Of a stretch of 64,000 nt of DNA, positions 39,001 through 51,200 are shown one piece after another. This DNA is from Lethocerus indicus (lineage: Eukaryota; Arthropoda; Insecta; Hemiptera; Belostomatidae): the NCBI GenBank assembly GCA_019843655.1, contig JACDQD010000002.1, positions 6,954,585 to 7,018,584 on the forward strand, read 5' to 3'. How positions within the stretch are numbered: position 1 is the first letter of the stretch; every line of letters starts with the position of its first letter. The position numbers were made by a program, and so were the translations under genes. The notes beneath the pieces were generated by a model. It was not told the origin of the DNA. It searched no databases and worked only from the letters and a program-made list of their open reading frames with translations.

Positions 39001-40648
39001 GTTTTTATTATTAAGAATATACACGAACATTAATCGACGAATTACTGTCATATTTTATCATAGGGAAGTCATTTTCAGTACTGCGACACACTTGAAACTA
39101 CTTAAGGGAAACTCAAATTTACTGAGATCCATAATTTCTCGTTTTTTCCAAGATGAAAGTAAAAAAAATTGAAAATCAAAGCAAATTTAATTCATTATTT
39201 GACAATTAGTACAATATAAATCGAATATCATCTAAACACGCAACGATCGTCGGCTCATAAGAAGAGTATGTTTTTGATTACTACAGTAATTACAGTAAAC
39301 TGCGTGATTATGGCCTCATTGATAATTCCCAGATGTAGTTGTGACAGTAAGTTGAGATTTCCATGGTCTAACGGGCACAGTAAACCGTGCAATATTTGGT
39401 CCGCTATTTCATGGCAAGTGTCCCACTTATTTGGTTCAAAACAAATAAAATTGGATACGAAATTGGGAAAATTAATTAACGTCTGCGCTTGGAGAGATCC
39501 CGAAGTCGGACTGAGTTCAGCTGAAAACTGGTCGACAAACAGAACACAGAAGATCAAATACTGTCGAAAATGAAAATCAGGACCCAGCAATACCGTACCG
39601 CTGTATCTTGCTATATCCTTCGGCATGCCAAGACAAACTTTCAGTTTTCACTTAATCGCGAAATTTGGACAATATTGTTATAATAATTAATGAATAACAC
39701 AGTTGGACAGTAATAGAAGTGACATAATTCTCTAACTAATAAATATCTCTAACTATACTCAATGGATGTATGTATAAATCTGAACTCCGGAAGTATTTCT
39801 TCATTAACGGCGTTAGTCTAATATAGAGACATATATAACACATTTTGAATGAATAAAAGACTTATACTTCAACTTTTCTTTTAACTTATCCCGCTATAAA
39901 TAACGGGAATTTACTCGACATTCTTTTAAATATTCCGTAACGGAATTTTTCAAATAAAGCAATTTTTCAGGCCGTAAAAATATCGAGATAGGAAGAGACG
40001 CCTCGTGTAGACCCCGTGTCGGTTAATATGCTCGGGATAAAAGTTCAAACTGGTCGTGAAAGAAACTGTTCTTTTATGACTTACGCTGGCGGTTTAAAAA
40101 CTCGGAAGTGAGCCGCGGGCCCTGATAAGGGGAGCGTTAAGTAGAGCCACGAGGGGGCTTTTTTGAAGAAGCACATATTATTATGTGCAAAAAGAAAGAA
40201 AATTTGTTGCTCTTTAGAAATTACGATCCCCTCACGCACCCGTCCCCTCCGACCGCCGGGAGTTTCCGGCCGGCAAAAACGGGGAGGTTCCACAATTTGC
40301 GGGTTCATAAAATATAAACTTCGTAATGAAATGTATAGCCGGCTGCCACTTTCAATGTACCGAGGGGAGTATTCCCCGCCGAATCGAAAACAACGCTAGA
40401 CAATTTATAGCCGCATAATATAAACTTTTGATCCTTCCTCTACCTAAAGACCAATGGCTAAATGTTTACTTGAGCATCGCCGATGGACTCTTCTCCTATA
40501 TAAAATGAGCAAACTATGTATTTTACAAAATTGTTCGTTGTTCAATAGGTCAGTAATTTTGCTCAGAATTGCATTTATCGGACACTTTTTTCTTGGCATA
40601 ATAAAATTTCCGCTGAAGACAAAGCGGTCGGACAATTGGTTTTCGATC

Positions 40649-40667
40649 GAGTCACTGAGTCACTGAG
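40649..40667 (+). promoter_or_regulatory. Tandem GAGTCACT repeat (AP-1-like)
   Basis: GAGTCACT occurs twice head to tail plus a partial third copy, which creates a TGAGTCA AP-1 consensus at the junction. Binding is inferred. Confidence 0.4.
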
Positions 40668-43600
40668 GCGGCGTGAGGTTTTGTGGAGCGTTCGTGATGG
40701 CTCCGGTTCGTGATTGGCGCGCATCCCTTTTTAATTAAACCGGGTTCAGGTCGAAGGGCCGTTCTCTCAACAATGGCGGCAGATTTGCCCACTTCGACCA
40801 AATTGTTGATTCGACCGATGTCCGGCCCCAAACAACTCCCTCGATTTTCACGACCGCTTCGCGACAAAAACCATCCCAGCAAAACTTCCATTCAAAACAT
40901 TATATACCTCGGATTATGCTCCTGTTACCGGACAACGAAAAACTCTCCCGCCGATTACGCAGTTATAATTTGAAAATGAAATTGAATTGAAATTGGCAAA
41001 CATGTAGTGGTATCGTACATCTCTTTATTTCGCATCTATAGAATGTTATATAAAATATTTTTTATTTCATTAACTTAGAAGTCACAGTGGAAAATGAATA
41101 TTAGAATAGAATAATTTAAATTTATTTATAATATCAACCGTTCTATTGCCCGGCGTTTTCGGGCCTTCATAAAGTTGAAAATATCAATCCTTTGTACCGA
41201 ATTCGAACAAAATATTGTTTTGTACAAATTAAAACGTAAAAGAAACCTCAGTATTTCCGGTATTAAAAATGTACTGATAAATATAGTGTATTCTGCTCTC
41301 TACGTGAAGCCTGATCTCCTAGATAAGATTCCGAATCTTTGATTTCTTTCTATATGATTGCATATAGTGAAAGGAGTATCAGGAAAACAACTTAGCCAAT
41401 TTACAAGGGAGGATTTTTATCCACTACAATCTGACGCTTCCCCCGATCTGGTTTCGATTTAGGGGCGCACATACTTCTATAAATCCAGCAGAGAATGAGG
41501 GAACGTGGCGGGCCTACTAAACTCGAATCGCCTCGGATGTATACCACAATCTGCCTTATCTACACATCACCCGTACTCTCATTCTACATCTTGCTTTCAG
41601 CAATTTACATTGTTGATTCCGGTAGTATTTATTAATACGACTATTTGCGCTGTTTGCTAATACAAATTAAATATCTATGTAAATCGAATGGGCGACGCTA
41701 TATATTTCCAGCTATTTCAAAAATTTTCAGGCCTTATTTAAATTCGTTCGATGACAGGATTTTACATAGGATTACCGAGTTGATGCTTCGATTGGTGGAG
41801 CGGAACGTGAACCTGTCTGGACCCAGGTAACACGTCATGTCCCTCAGTGCAAACAGTGTCCAAATGCAACAGCCGTGTAGCGAACCAGCTGGCCTCCTTC
41901 TATTTAAATCTGCCACCCCCAACCCCTCTCCAGCGCTAGCAAAATAGGCCGTTTACACCAATTACTCCGCTTTTTACTAATCCCCTGGTGAATTCATTAT
42001 TTTCCGACTATTTTTATCGGGATCCATCGTCGAAATGGACAGACAATATAAAATGTCACATTGAACATATATCGTAAGCAATTCTGTCCATAAATCAACA
42101 GTTTGCGCAATAAAATTGAAACAATGAACATTCCAGTCCGATAATCTCTATAAAATTTAACACAGAAACAAATATTTACAACCAGATACAGGTTTACCTT
42201 AACAAATATGTAGAATCCCATCATAAACTACACGAAACGCATTGTTTTTCTAATAGGTGAGTTTTTCCTTTTATATTCCTATACTGTCAGTTAAATTCAT
42301 AATTACTTCCGTCAAAAAAATATCACGGATCTCTCGCTTTGTGTAGAAACTTTATTATAAACGTTTAAAGTGAAGAAAAATAGTAGTAATAAATACAGGA
42401 AATCGAGAGTTTTGCGATATTAACGTAAATTCTTATTCAAACTGAATTCAGCGCTTTACTTCATATTTGAAACGCTTAAAATGGTTTTAAAATGAAGTCG
42501 CGGTTTATTTTTCAAAAGCGACCTCCATAGTGATTCGAAGCGGGTTTGAAATGGCTCCGGGGGATTCGAGAATCGATTGAGTGGACAGCGGTCCACAGCT
42601 CCAACAGGAGGGGCTGTTTAAATCAAACGACTACTATAGTCAATAAACCCGGTCGGCCAGCTTCATGAGCACGTAGCGTGTGTAATGCGTTCCTTATTCA
42701 TCACTTCGCATAAGTCACGGATAGTAGAGTCCGTATTTATACGAGTCCCGTCGAGCGCAAACCATCATCTCCTATCGGCGAACTACCACGCTATAAAGGA
42801 TATTTGCGGATTTATGCACTTCCAGATACTAAGTACACGAGGCTGAGTGATAGCTAAATCTGATCCATATAATATTAAATTAATTAAAGTAAAACAAAAG
42901 TGTTGGTTATGATAATACAACAATTTTGGATGGAATTTAAAAACGCTCGGGTGATTTTTGTAATATTACGATGTTAAATTATTGCAGTCGTATAATTATC
43001 CTTGATATATTGTTTTGTAACACCTCCACGTTCCATACTTTATTTTTTATTAAGTTGCCCTGATCGTAAATAGTAATTATAATTTTAATGTATCGAGACG
43101 TAATATTAATGTCTCGAAAATTAATTACCAAATGCGATTTACACCTAACTAGATGATCCTCATTTAGTGTACCTTGTTTTTTTCCGAATGACCGTTTCCA
43201 CGAGAACGGCTTACACCACGTAGTGGATATATGGTCGTCATAGTGTGAAAATAACTAACAGAAAATCGTGGAACGTGTTTTCTCTCTCACTCTCTGTCTC
43301 GTTTATTTTGTCCATAGTGGACGTTGTTGGGGCTGTCAATACTGTCAACAGCATTCAGTTAGTCGTACAGTGAGAGTGCGGTGCTTATATACGCAGAGTA
43401 CACCAACCATTCTGCCAACAACAATAATCAACACTGCAGGGATGTTGTCCGATAAAGATGTCATAATTATTATATTATATTCCAATTATTTAGCGTTAGG
43501 TGAACGTATCTGAAGAACGACCGTAAACTGGATTACTTATTGCTCATCAAGATAAAAATTGAAGAAATTTGGAGCTCTACTAAAAAAATTAGTAAAACCA

Positions 43601-43729
43601 AACTGTATTTACAATACAAATCTATAAATTATAATAAATAAATAAACCAGGAATATTGTCTGGGGTCTAATTATTTAGAAACGCGTCTATCTTACACCTA
43701 TCTCTGGAGTTTTCCTTTTTATGTTTCAC

Positions 43730-43935
43730 TACCCTAAATAATAAAACCCCGAGGGCGGAACAAGAAACGGGGTTGAGGGTCTCGTAAAGTGAGGGCGGAG
43801 GGAAATGCGGTCTGCCAGATTTAAGCCGGCGGGCGTCAACGATAAACCGTGTGCGCCCCCCGCCACCACCAACTATCGCCCCCTCTCCCTGCTCCCAGTT
43901 ACCGGTAACGCTTCCTCCGTTATCTGCCGACAACC
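43730..43935. other. GC-rich patch inside the giant intron
   Basis: CpG-rich stretch with C-runs near 43857-43875. No coding signal is supported. Confidence 0.4.
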
Positions 43936-44497
43936 CGAATTAACTCGTTGCCCCACACTGAAATACAGGTCACCCTCGGGATAAGCCCAGAGAAGAGGCC
44001 AACCAGAAATGCGAAGAAAAATACGACGAGTATTCATACTTCAATTTTTAGCTTAGGCGATCTGACACCAAAAGATATCCAGCATAAGACCAAGTAAACG
44101 TGTAACGACACGTATATTAATTTTAAACCGATTCGGGGAAAAAAAAAACTGTCTCGTCAAAAGTTCACGCACAGTTGTCAGTCTTAAGACTATAAAGTGA
44201 AACCTGCATCGGTATCTTGCTCAAAATTGAGCAATTTAAAAAGCCAGATCGTTACGAAAACGATTGCGCTGTTAAAGAACAAGCGCGGCGTTGCGATAAT
44301 TTAGTTTCGTGACGACTGTTCGGATGGCCTTGCCGCGGAGGTATGCACTCTGTAACCAGTTTATAGGCTGTAAATTGCTATTGCACAAGGATGCTGCGGA
44401 GGACGTTGCGTGACCGCCCTCGAGCCCATTCTTCTGCGATGAATTAGTTTATTGCACGAGTTTAATTATAACCAATCTTGTTCACGAGTCATTATAA

Positions 44498-45016
44498 TTA
44501 TTTTATTATCATTTTTCCAAACGCGACGGTAATTCGAGTAAATTTCAATGCTTTATGGTATGACAGGAGAGTAATTCTACGGGTTCCCGCGTGATTCTCG
44601 ATGGGGCTCCCGGTGGATGGGACGGAGGGGTAGAAGAAAGATCGGGAAAAGTGTAATAATGACCTGCTGTAAAGCGGCTTAGACAGAAATCCAAAAATTA
44701 AAGACACTAGAGCAGGTAAACCTCGGAACCCACAAAAGTCAAGCTGTCCGGACTCCTTAAGTCGGTAGGAAATGGGGGCTTGTCTTAAGCGGGGGCGGTA
44801 ATTTGCCTGAGACCGCGGGGGCCCCAACAACTGGAGACGCGAGGATAGCGCCGGGAGGATTACTGTTGGGCAAAGACCAGTGTAAATAAAAGGGAATTGA
44901 GGCCACACATCTCCGGCTAATTTCCTTCCTCCCTCCGGCCGTATGGGACGCGCCCCTTCGCGTGTCCGCCCCTCAACGCACGCAATACGCAACCCTAATG
45001 ATCGATAAACGCGCAC
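44498..45016. other. GC-rich stretch open for 172 codons on minus (longest frame in the window)
   Basis: The minus-strand frame is long but shows no domain, signal peptide or coherent codon usage. It lies inside the intron of another minus-strand gene. GC-rich DNA lacks stop codons, which suffices to explain it. I do not call it a gene. Confidence 0.4.
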
Positions 45017-45272
45017 TTTTAGTCGGGATGTCCGTTCATTTTACACAAAGCGTCGCTATTACTATTCCTGAAAAATGGGCGGTTGTTGTGGATTAAACGA
45101 AGCGGAATGCTGACGAAATCTCCGGATGATATTTAACCGAGATGAATTCTTTTCATAAAATAAAACCTATAATCAATAAACTGATCATAAAATGATTCAT
45201 TCTATCTGTCGAAGTGATGAGGAGTTGACATGATTTTTACGTTATAAAACGACAAATTTTCCCAATATATCC

Positions 45273-45276
<4 letters not shown>

Positions 45277-45331
<55 letters not shown>
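45277..45331 (+). repeat. (TA)n microsatellite
   Basis: A perfect TA repeat of about 27 units, the longer of two in the same intron. Confidence 0.95.
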
Positions 45332-45334
<3 letters not shown>

Positions 45335-45970
45335 TCGCTTCTAACAGATCGATTTATACAGCAATTAATTTTTCGAATTTCTATATTATAAATTCACTAA
45401 TAAGATAATGTGAGTGGTACAAGTACAGTGGTTAAAGCCACGAATTTATTAGCACGCATAAAGTGTTTTCAATAACAAGGCAGATTGTGAAAAACAAAAT
45501 CGCGTACACGAATATGTTCCAGCTCATTAATCATACACCGGTTAATGTCGGATTGAAGTTCAACGACGTTGCTGACGCATAATCAGTAATCATCGGGTGC
45601 CAATATATGATGGAGGTCGGCCCGGATTGTAAATTGTTAGTCGGGCAATTAGCGGTCTGCGATTGGGCGTGGACAGGAAGTAAGGGCGCAGCCCTTTATT
45701 TCGCGAGGCGGAAGTAAAGGATTGGCCCAGATTAAACGCGGAGGAACGGGATATCCTCCTTTTTACAAACGGAGGAACTTTATTTCGCCGCGGCGGCGGA
45801 GAAAAGCGAAGGAAATTGGCGTTTCCGGCGGAGTGAATTGATTTCTGAGAACTCATTACGAAAGCTTGTAGACGCAGTTTCTCATTTTAATTCGGCCCGG
45901 GCGGTGTTGGGCCTCTTAACTCGGTTTCCATGTTGTGGGGGGCGGAGGGGGGCTTGATTGTTCCCTCAAA

Positions 45971-45988
45971 TCCGGACCTTCGTCCGGA
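45971..45988 (+). other. Stem-loop TCCGGAC / GTCCGGA
   Basis: A seven-base-pair stem closes a four-base CTTC loop. TCCGGAC also recurs as a direct repeat because the arm contains the palindrome TCCGGA. Confidence 0.7.
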
Positions 45989-48089
45989 CTTCTTTTTTCG
46001 CCGACTTGTTTTTCCGCCCCCACCCATCATTCTCCCTACTTTCCCGATCACCAAGGTTTAACTTGAAAACAACGATCCACTCTTTCTCGGACCGGCGTTT
46101 GGGGGAGAAGAGAGACATCACAATTAAACGGAACTCGCTAACTTTTGCCACTCGAACGAGTTTCGTTATGAAATTTATAAAGCGTACACGATTAAAAACA
46201 ATGTCCCCCAATTAGTTTAGAGAATTACTAAGATAGACGTCGTCCCCAAGATAGAATGCACCATTCTATAAATCAATAGAAACACGATAGTAAAATCATC
46301 TGAACGGTCTACTGTATTAACACGAAAATCACATTTTTGTAATACCAAATTGAGAACCCCTCGATCGCTCACTCATGTAAACTATATGATTGATATATTG
46401 TAGATTAAAAAAAACCGCGTACCGGCCTCCTAAGGCTGGTTATAAGGTGGCGGAATGGAAAATGTTTTCGTAGCCGCTGTTTCGAAGAGCTGAAACATTG
46501 TTGGAAGGGGGAAACGTTTAACAATGACTACGTTTCGAAGGCTGTCCACGCGCAGGATAAAAGAGACGGGATCCGCCGGCCGAACAATGGGAGTTCTGAA
46601 ATATATCTGTTAAAGAGCTACGGGAACGGTCCGTTTTTTTAACTTCTATACGACACCCGATCTTCTATTCAACGAGTATCCCGCGGCGATTTTATATTCC
46701 AAAAATAACTAAAAATTATTATATATCTATAATATTCAGCGTTATATCTTGCACCATTATTTTTCTTATATAAAGTATATTAAGTAAACGCCTTAAATAT
46801 AAATGCCAAGCTAATTTACTTGGCGTCGCTCGCTACCTAATTTGAACGTATTAAATCTCATATCACCGGGAGGTAAACTGTACAACAGTAAATGTGGGAA
46901 ATGCAGCCTTCGGTTGGTCTAGCGCTAAGGAAATGTTATGTGCAATAAACTGACTTATTGTGTGGGATTTGGCCAGATATGAAGTAGCGCCGGCCGCTGC
47001 CTCATAACTGCGAGACCTTTATAACAAACTATGGGGCTTTCTGAGGTCGCCTGCCTGTTCCCTCGCCCAACCAACAATTGCCACCCCTCCCCCCACCCCA
47101 CATGGGAAACAACAGTCCAAAGAAATTCCTTCCTTTCGCCTTTATATAAGGCCGGGTCGTTTGTATGATTTGCCCGATATCGGATTTAATAGAACAGCCT
47201 TCCAGTAAATGTTTTTCTCCTTCAGTTGGCCGACATAAATTCTTCCATTATTCTTAGGGACAGTCGATGTAAACCTGCGTTCAACAGTCCTAATTGACAA
47301 CCATACCGAAATTATAATGTGAATTGATATCATTTAATGATATGAGTTTTTACATTTTAAGCATAACAACTGGTGCTGAAAATAAAGCCGAATATGATAG
47401 AAATTAAACATCAGCGAAATGTATCCAGAATTAATCGGATATAATTTACCAGATGGTGGCATTGATGGTGTTAAAACCCGTCAGATATATACAAACCAAT
47501 TTTAAGTAATACTTTCGGTGAAAAGTAAAATTCGCTGAGGAATCAGGTTTTTCATTTAATTATTTCATATTTTTCTGCTAAATTTAGACCCAGAAGGTCT
47601 TGCTTGTTTTCCAAGTTCTAAAGGAGGTAAAGTGCACTCTCCACCCCCCCTTCCGCTTTGAGTTTGAGAATTATAATCAGGCGGGAAAATTTGTGTTGGA
47701 GCGGTTGAGTCAACTCCAAGTAAACTTAAAGTAAAACTCAAAACTGATTGTTTCGAATTAAAGTTTTAAACTAAATATTTGTTATAGATGTTACGAAGTT
47801 GAAGGATGCTTAAGTTGCGTTGCTTAGATTCGACCAAAGGTCAGTTATTTATACACTAAATTGAATCTTCATTTTCCCGTTTGTATGGATGGAACACGAA
47901 ATATTAGTTCGAAAGGATAATGCATATTAAATCGTAGCTAAACTGTTTCATTTCTTTAAATTAATTTATTTGCAAAATCTTATATATTCCGATATAATCT
48001 CCTTTTATACATAACACAAAAGTTTTCAATCACCTTATATGAATACGATTAGTGATTGTAGAATTCATATTTATTGTTATCGGACTCAC

Positions 48090-48207
48090 TTATCGGATGA
48101 GGTGATGGTCATGTTTGGCTCTGGGAAAAGTCCTTCGGCTGAACACTTGGCAGTCACCTTGTCTTCCCCCACTTTATCTTGATTAAACTTCATATTCTTT
48201 TGTGGCA
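48090..48207 (-). CDS. Internal exon A of an Ig-domain protein (N-terminal half of an Ig domain)
   Basis: This 118-bp exon encodes the first half of an immunoglobulin-like domain, expected to be extracellular. Reading on the minus strand, a good acceptor (TTTAATGTTTCAG) precedes it and a strong donor (GTGAGT) follows it. It starts with two bases finishing a Val codon and ends with two bases (AA) of a Lys codon, so it is an internal exon with no start codon of its own. Peptide features in order are VPQKNMKF, a charged strand (KVGEDKVTAKC) ending in the first Ig cysteine at codon 21, then SAEGLFPEP and NMTI, where Asn-Met-Thr is an N-glycosylation sequon. The Trp usually found 11-14 residues after this cysteine is absent. 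The open frame runs on past the donor only to an immediate stop. Joined to exon B it makes one continuous domain. The layout matches the second Ig domain of two-Ig insect surface proteins. The precise orthologue is not recognised. Confidence 0.8.
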
Positions 48208-51200
48208 CTGAAACATTAAAGACATCATAAAAGTTTAATAAAAGTCCAAAAAAGTCAAAATAGTGTGTGCATAAAATAATGAAAGTAGAAGAAGGGAAAT
48301 TATGAAAAAGTTTCGGTTTCGGCCCGTTTTCTTTTGTATGTTCGGATATCATGTCAAGTTTCTGCTTTAAAAACTACGGGGCTTACGCAACTTTGAAATG
48401 CCGGCCATGCCCACCGGACTCCGATGTCGGATCTGAAACTCGAAATTCATTGCGGATGCAGAATAAATAATGTCGCATGTTATTGGGTTTTTGCCTACAA
48501 ATGTGTGTTTCATGTTAATCTGGGAAACGAAACCGCGATATTAGGCTCGTCGTCAGGAGCCGGTTCGACACAGGTTTCTCATTAATGCCCCCTTTTATTC
48601 AATTAATTCCGGGAACGTTATCGGACGCAATAAGTTTAGATGACAACCGCACGCAATATTCCATCTGGTGTATTCGGATAAGGAGTTGTACGTGTCTAAC
48701 GGTCCTTCGGGTAAAATTACAATATTTTCATCCCGATAACAAGTAGCTCAGACTGCTTATCGCATTTTGACTCCTGAGTCTGTTGAATATCAAGTGGGTC
48801 TTACGGCTCAATGTTCGACACAATTGACGCACCAATTACAATTTTGCAATTGTTAAGTCAGAAAGAAAATTGCGATCGGATATTTAATATACATTTTTAT
48901 AAAAAAAAGTCGGCATTATATCTTTCGTTAGGGCTTTTAAACTTTTATCATCTGAAATAATAGTGTATTTGTAACGGGGATTAGTTTAATTATATTTCTT
49001 TGTCCTGCCGTTATTCGCTCCTCTCCTTTTTTCAATTCAAACGAGGATATTTTTTTATGTAGGCTCCGACGTAGTAACACGCACGTGAGTCATAGGAAAT
49101 CATCGCAACAATAGGTTGATTAGGTTGGAAAATGCCGACCGCCAGTTTGTTCTCAGGGTCGAATGTCTGATTTGATGAATCATTTTCATTGAAGCGTCGA
49201 TAGCAGTAAATAGAGAGAAAAATGTTGTGGCGGCTAATATAATATGCTGTTGTTCTATAACTTATACTTCGTGGAAATCGTATATATGACGTCAATTAGA
49301 ATATTCAGTTTCCTGTTCATTTTGAATTAATATAGTAGTCGCCAGCGGAATATTTATAGAATGTCCGGTGTCTGTGAGAGTGGGGTTGACGTATGGAGAA
49401 GTTGGGGCGAAGAATGCCATCTCGTGGGTTGGGGCTAGAAGCGGAGGCCAATATGGTCGGGCGAGGGAGCCGCGAAATTGACACCGTGGAAAGAAACAAT
49501 GCGGTGCCGTCTCTGTCTGGGCGGGGCCCTCATCCGGGCCCCTGGCCATGCCGCCCCACCTTATTTCCTCCCGCCCCCCGACCGTATGGGGCCACTCCTC
49601 CCCGCCTCCACATATGAAACTCCTTATCAGGAATTCTCTCTTTCCACTTTAGTGGCAGCCATCCTTGTGGAAATGGACGCCTGCCCACACCCCACATAGC
49701 TACGCCAGCCGTCCGATCACACTCTCGCCAGCTCCGATTCCTTCGCCGGTTTTTATTTGCATTCTATATTACCGATGGAAAATACCCTCGTCTTTTTATA
49801 TTTCACGCTTCGATAGTGTACTGTTATCGAGTACAAATTAAAGGTTAATCCGTCAATTCGTATTTGAAGATTAAAAATGAACTGTGTGAGAATATATTAG
49901 GTAGGGAGAGTAAATTTAAATCAAGAACGCACGAAAGATTTCATTTATCTAATTCCACCAGTAACTCTATAGAAGATGGGCGAAAAGTTGAAAACGGAAT
50001 CTTTAGATTATCCTTATTTGAATTTGAATAATTAAATTAGAAATTCCTTACTATAGACAAAATGTAATGTTATTAAAATAATAAACCTTATTTGCATATT
50101 CCGCGAATGGAACATATATTTCATTTTTTAGTTTATTTATTTATTTAGTTTAAACTTACGATTTATAATAATAAATTATGCTCCGTTCAGTTCCCGGAAG
50201 TTCACCTTCGGGATTAACTTTGTTTACAACGGTAACAACTCGATAATTTTAAATTACGACGGAAGGTGGGCGCGTACTGCAGTTAATCATTAATAGTGTT
50301 GTACGCTAAGCCGCGAAGGCCGACCACTGAAAATATTCGACAGAACGGGGAATGTTGTATTTAAGCATTACAGCAACAACACCGGCTGCTGTTTGCTATG
50401 TCGGCAGGGTCGAAGGGATGGAAGGAGGAAGAAGCTTGTTTAATTAACACGTTTCGCAATTAGACAGCGGCAGGAAGAAGTCCCGAAGGACGCCGCCTCC
50501 CACCACCCCCCGCCGGCCCCGTGTTTTCGTTCTACTTCTTTTTTTTACACGGGAAAGGAACTCGCACTCGCCTTGCACAACTCAACAATTTAGTGTTTAA
50601 TGTTAGCCAAGCTCGCCGAGTCCCTTACATTAGAAACAAGAGCCGCACTTAAGCGGGGGACGCCGACGCAAAACTATGGCCCAGCAATCTTTAACAAACC
50701 GGCAGGTAAACCGTTGGAATTGTCCAGAAGGGGGAGGAACGTCATTTATTCCTGTGGATGTTACGGATATCGCAAAGATAAGATGCAGCGTATAGTCAAA
50801 CTAACTATTTTGCTATTTAGTTTGGTTGACATTAAAAACACAATATAACTCAATCAGATTCTGTTATTCTTAAGTCTTCCCGGTCATATTAGTACATAAA
50901 TATGAGCACGGAACACACTTATTCCGTGTAAATACTCAAAGTCCAAAACTCTTTAAATAATACCTCGTATAATAAAAACTAATAATGGGCCTTAGTATAC
51001 AACGTTCATAAATTGTTTATTAGTCAAAAGAGGGTTCAACAATAAATAGTTCTGGTACAGGTTGAGACCGGGGGAAATAAATCATTTCGCAATACGACTG
51101 GAGCGAGCAGAATGCGGCCCGATTGTCGAGGACTTAGGGTGGGAGAACGGGACCGGATTGTTATCAGTGCTGTCCAGTTATCTAGCTGTATGCTGGGAGG

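Larger units (their letters stand above)
26269..48089 (-). other. Giant intron (21.8 kb) interrupting the Ig-domain coding sequence
   Basis: The interval runs from the GTGAGT donor after exon A to the GTTGCAG acceptor before exon B and is a phase-2 intron of 21,821 bp that splits a single Ig domain. I found no convincing coding exon inside it on either strand. Its content is AT-rich DNA with a TA repeat near 28.7 kb, a longer TA repeat near 45.3 kb, G-runs near 29.06 and 29.25 kb, GC-rich patches near 27.1, 35.3, 43.8 and 44.6-45.0 kb, and several palindromes listed separately. Long introns in insect neuronal adhesion genes often carry regulatory elements, so these patches are plausible enhancers, but that is inference. 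Confidence 0.75.

Noticed and set aside
43268..43513. Frame beginning with a signal-peptide-like hydrophobic stretch
   Set aside because: The start codon is GTG, not used for initiation at a normal rate in animals, and no exon structure follows.
44498..45016. 172-codon minus-strand frame, longest in the window
   Set aside because: GC-rich DNA with few stops, no domain or signal peptide, and located inside an intron of another minus-strand gene.
49032..49295. 87-codon minus-strand frame just upstream of exon A
   Set aside because: It was tested as the missing first Ig exon but has no Tyr-x-Cys or Trp strand and no donor in the required phase.
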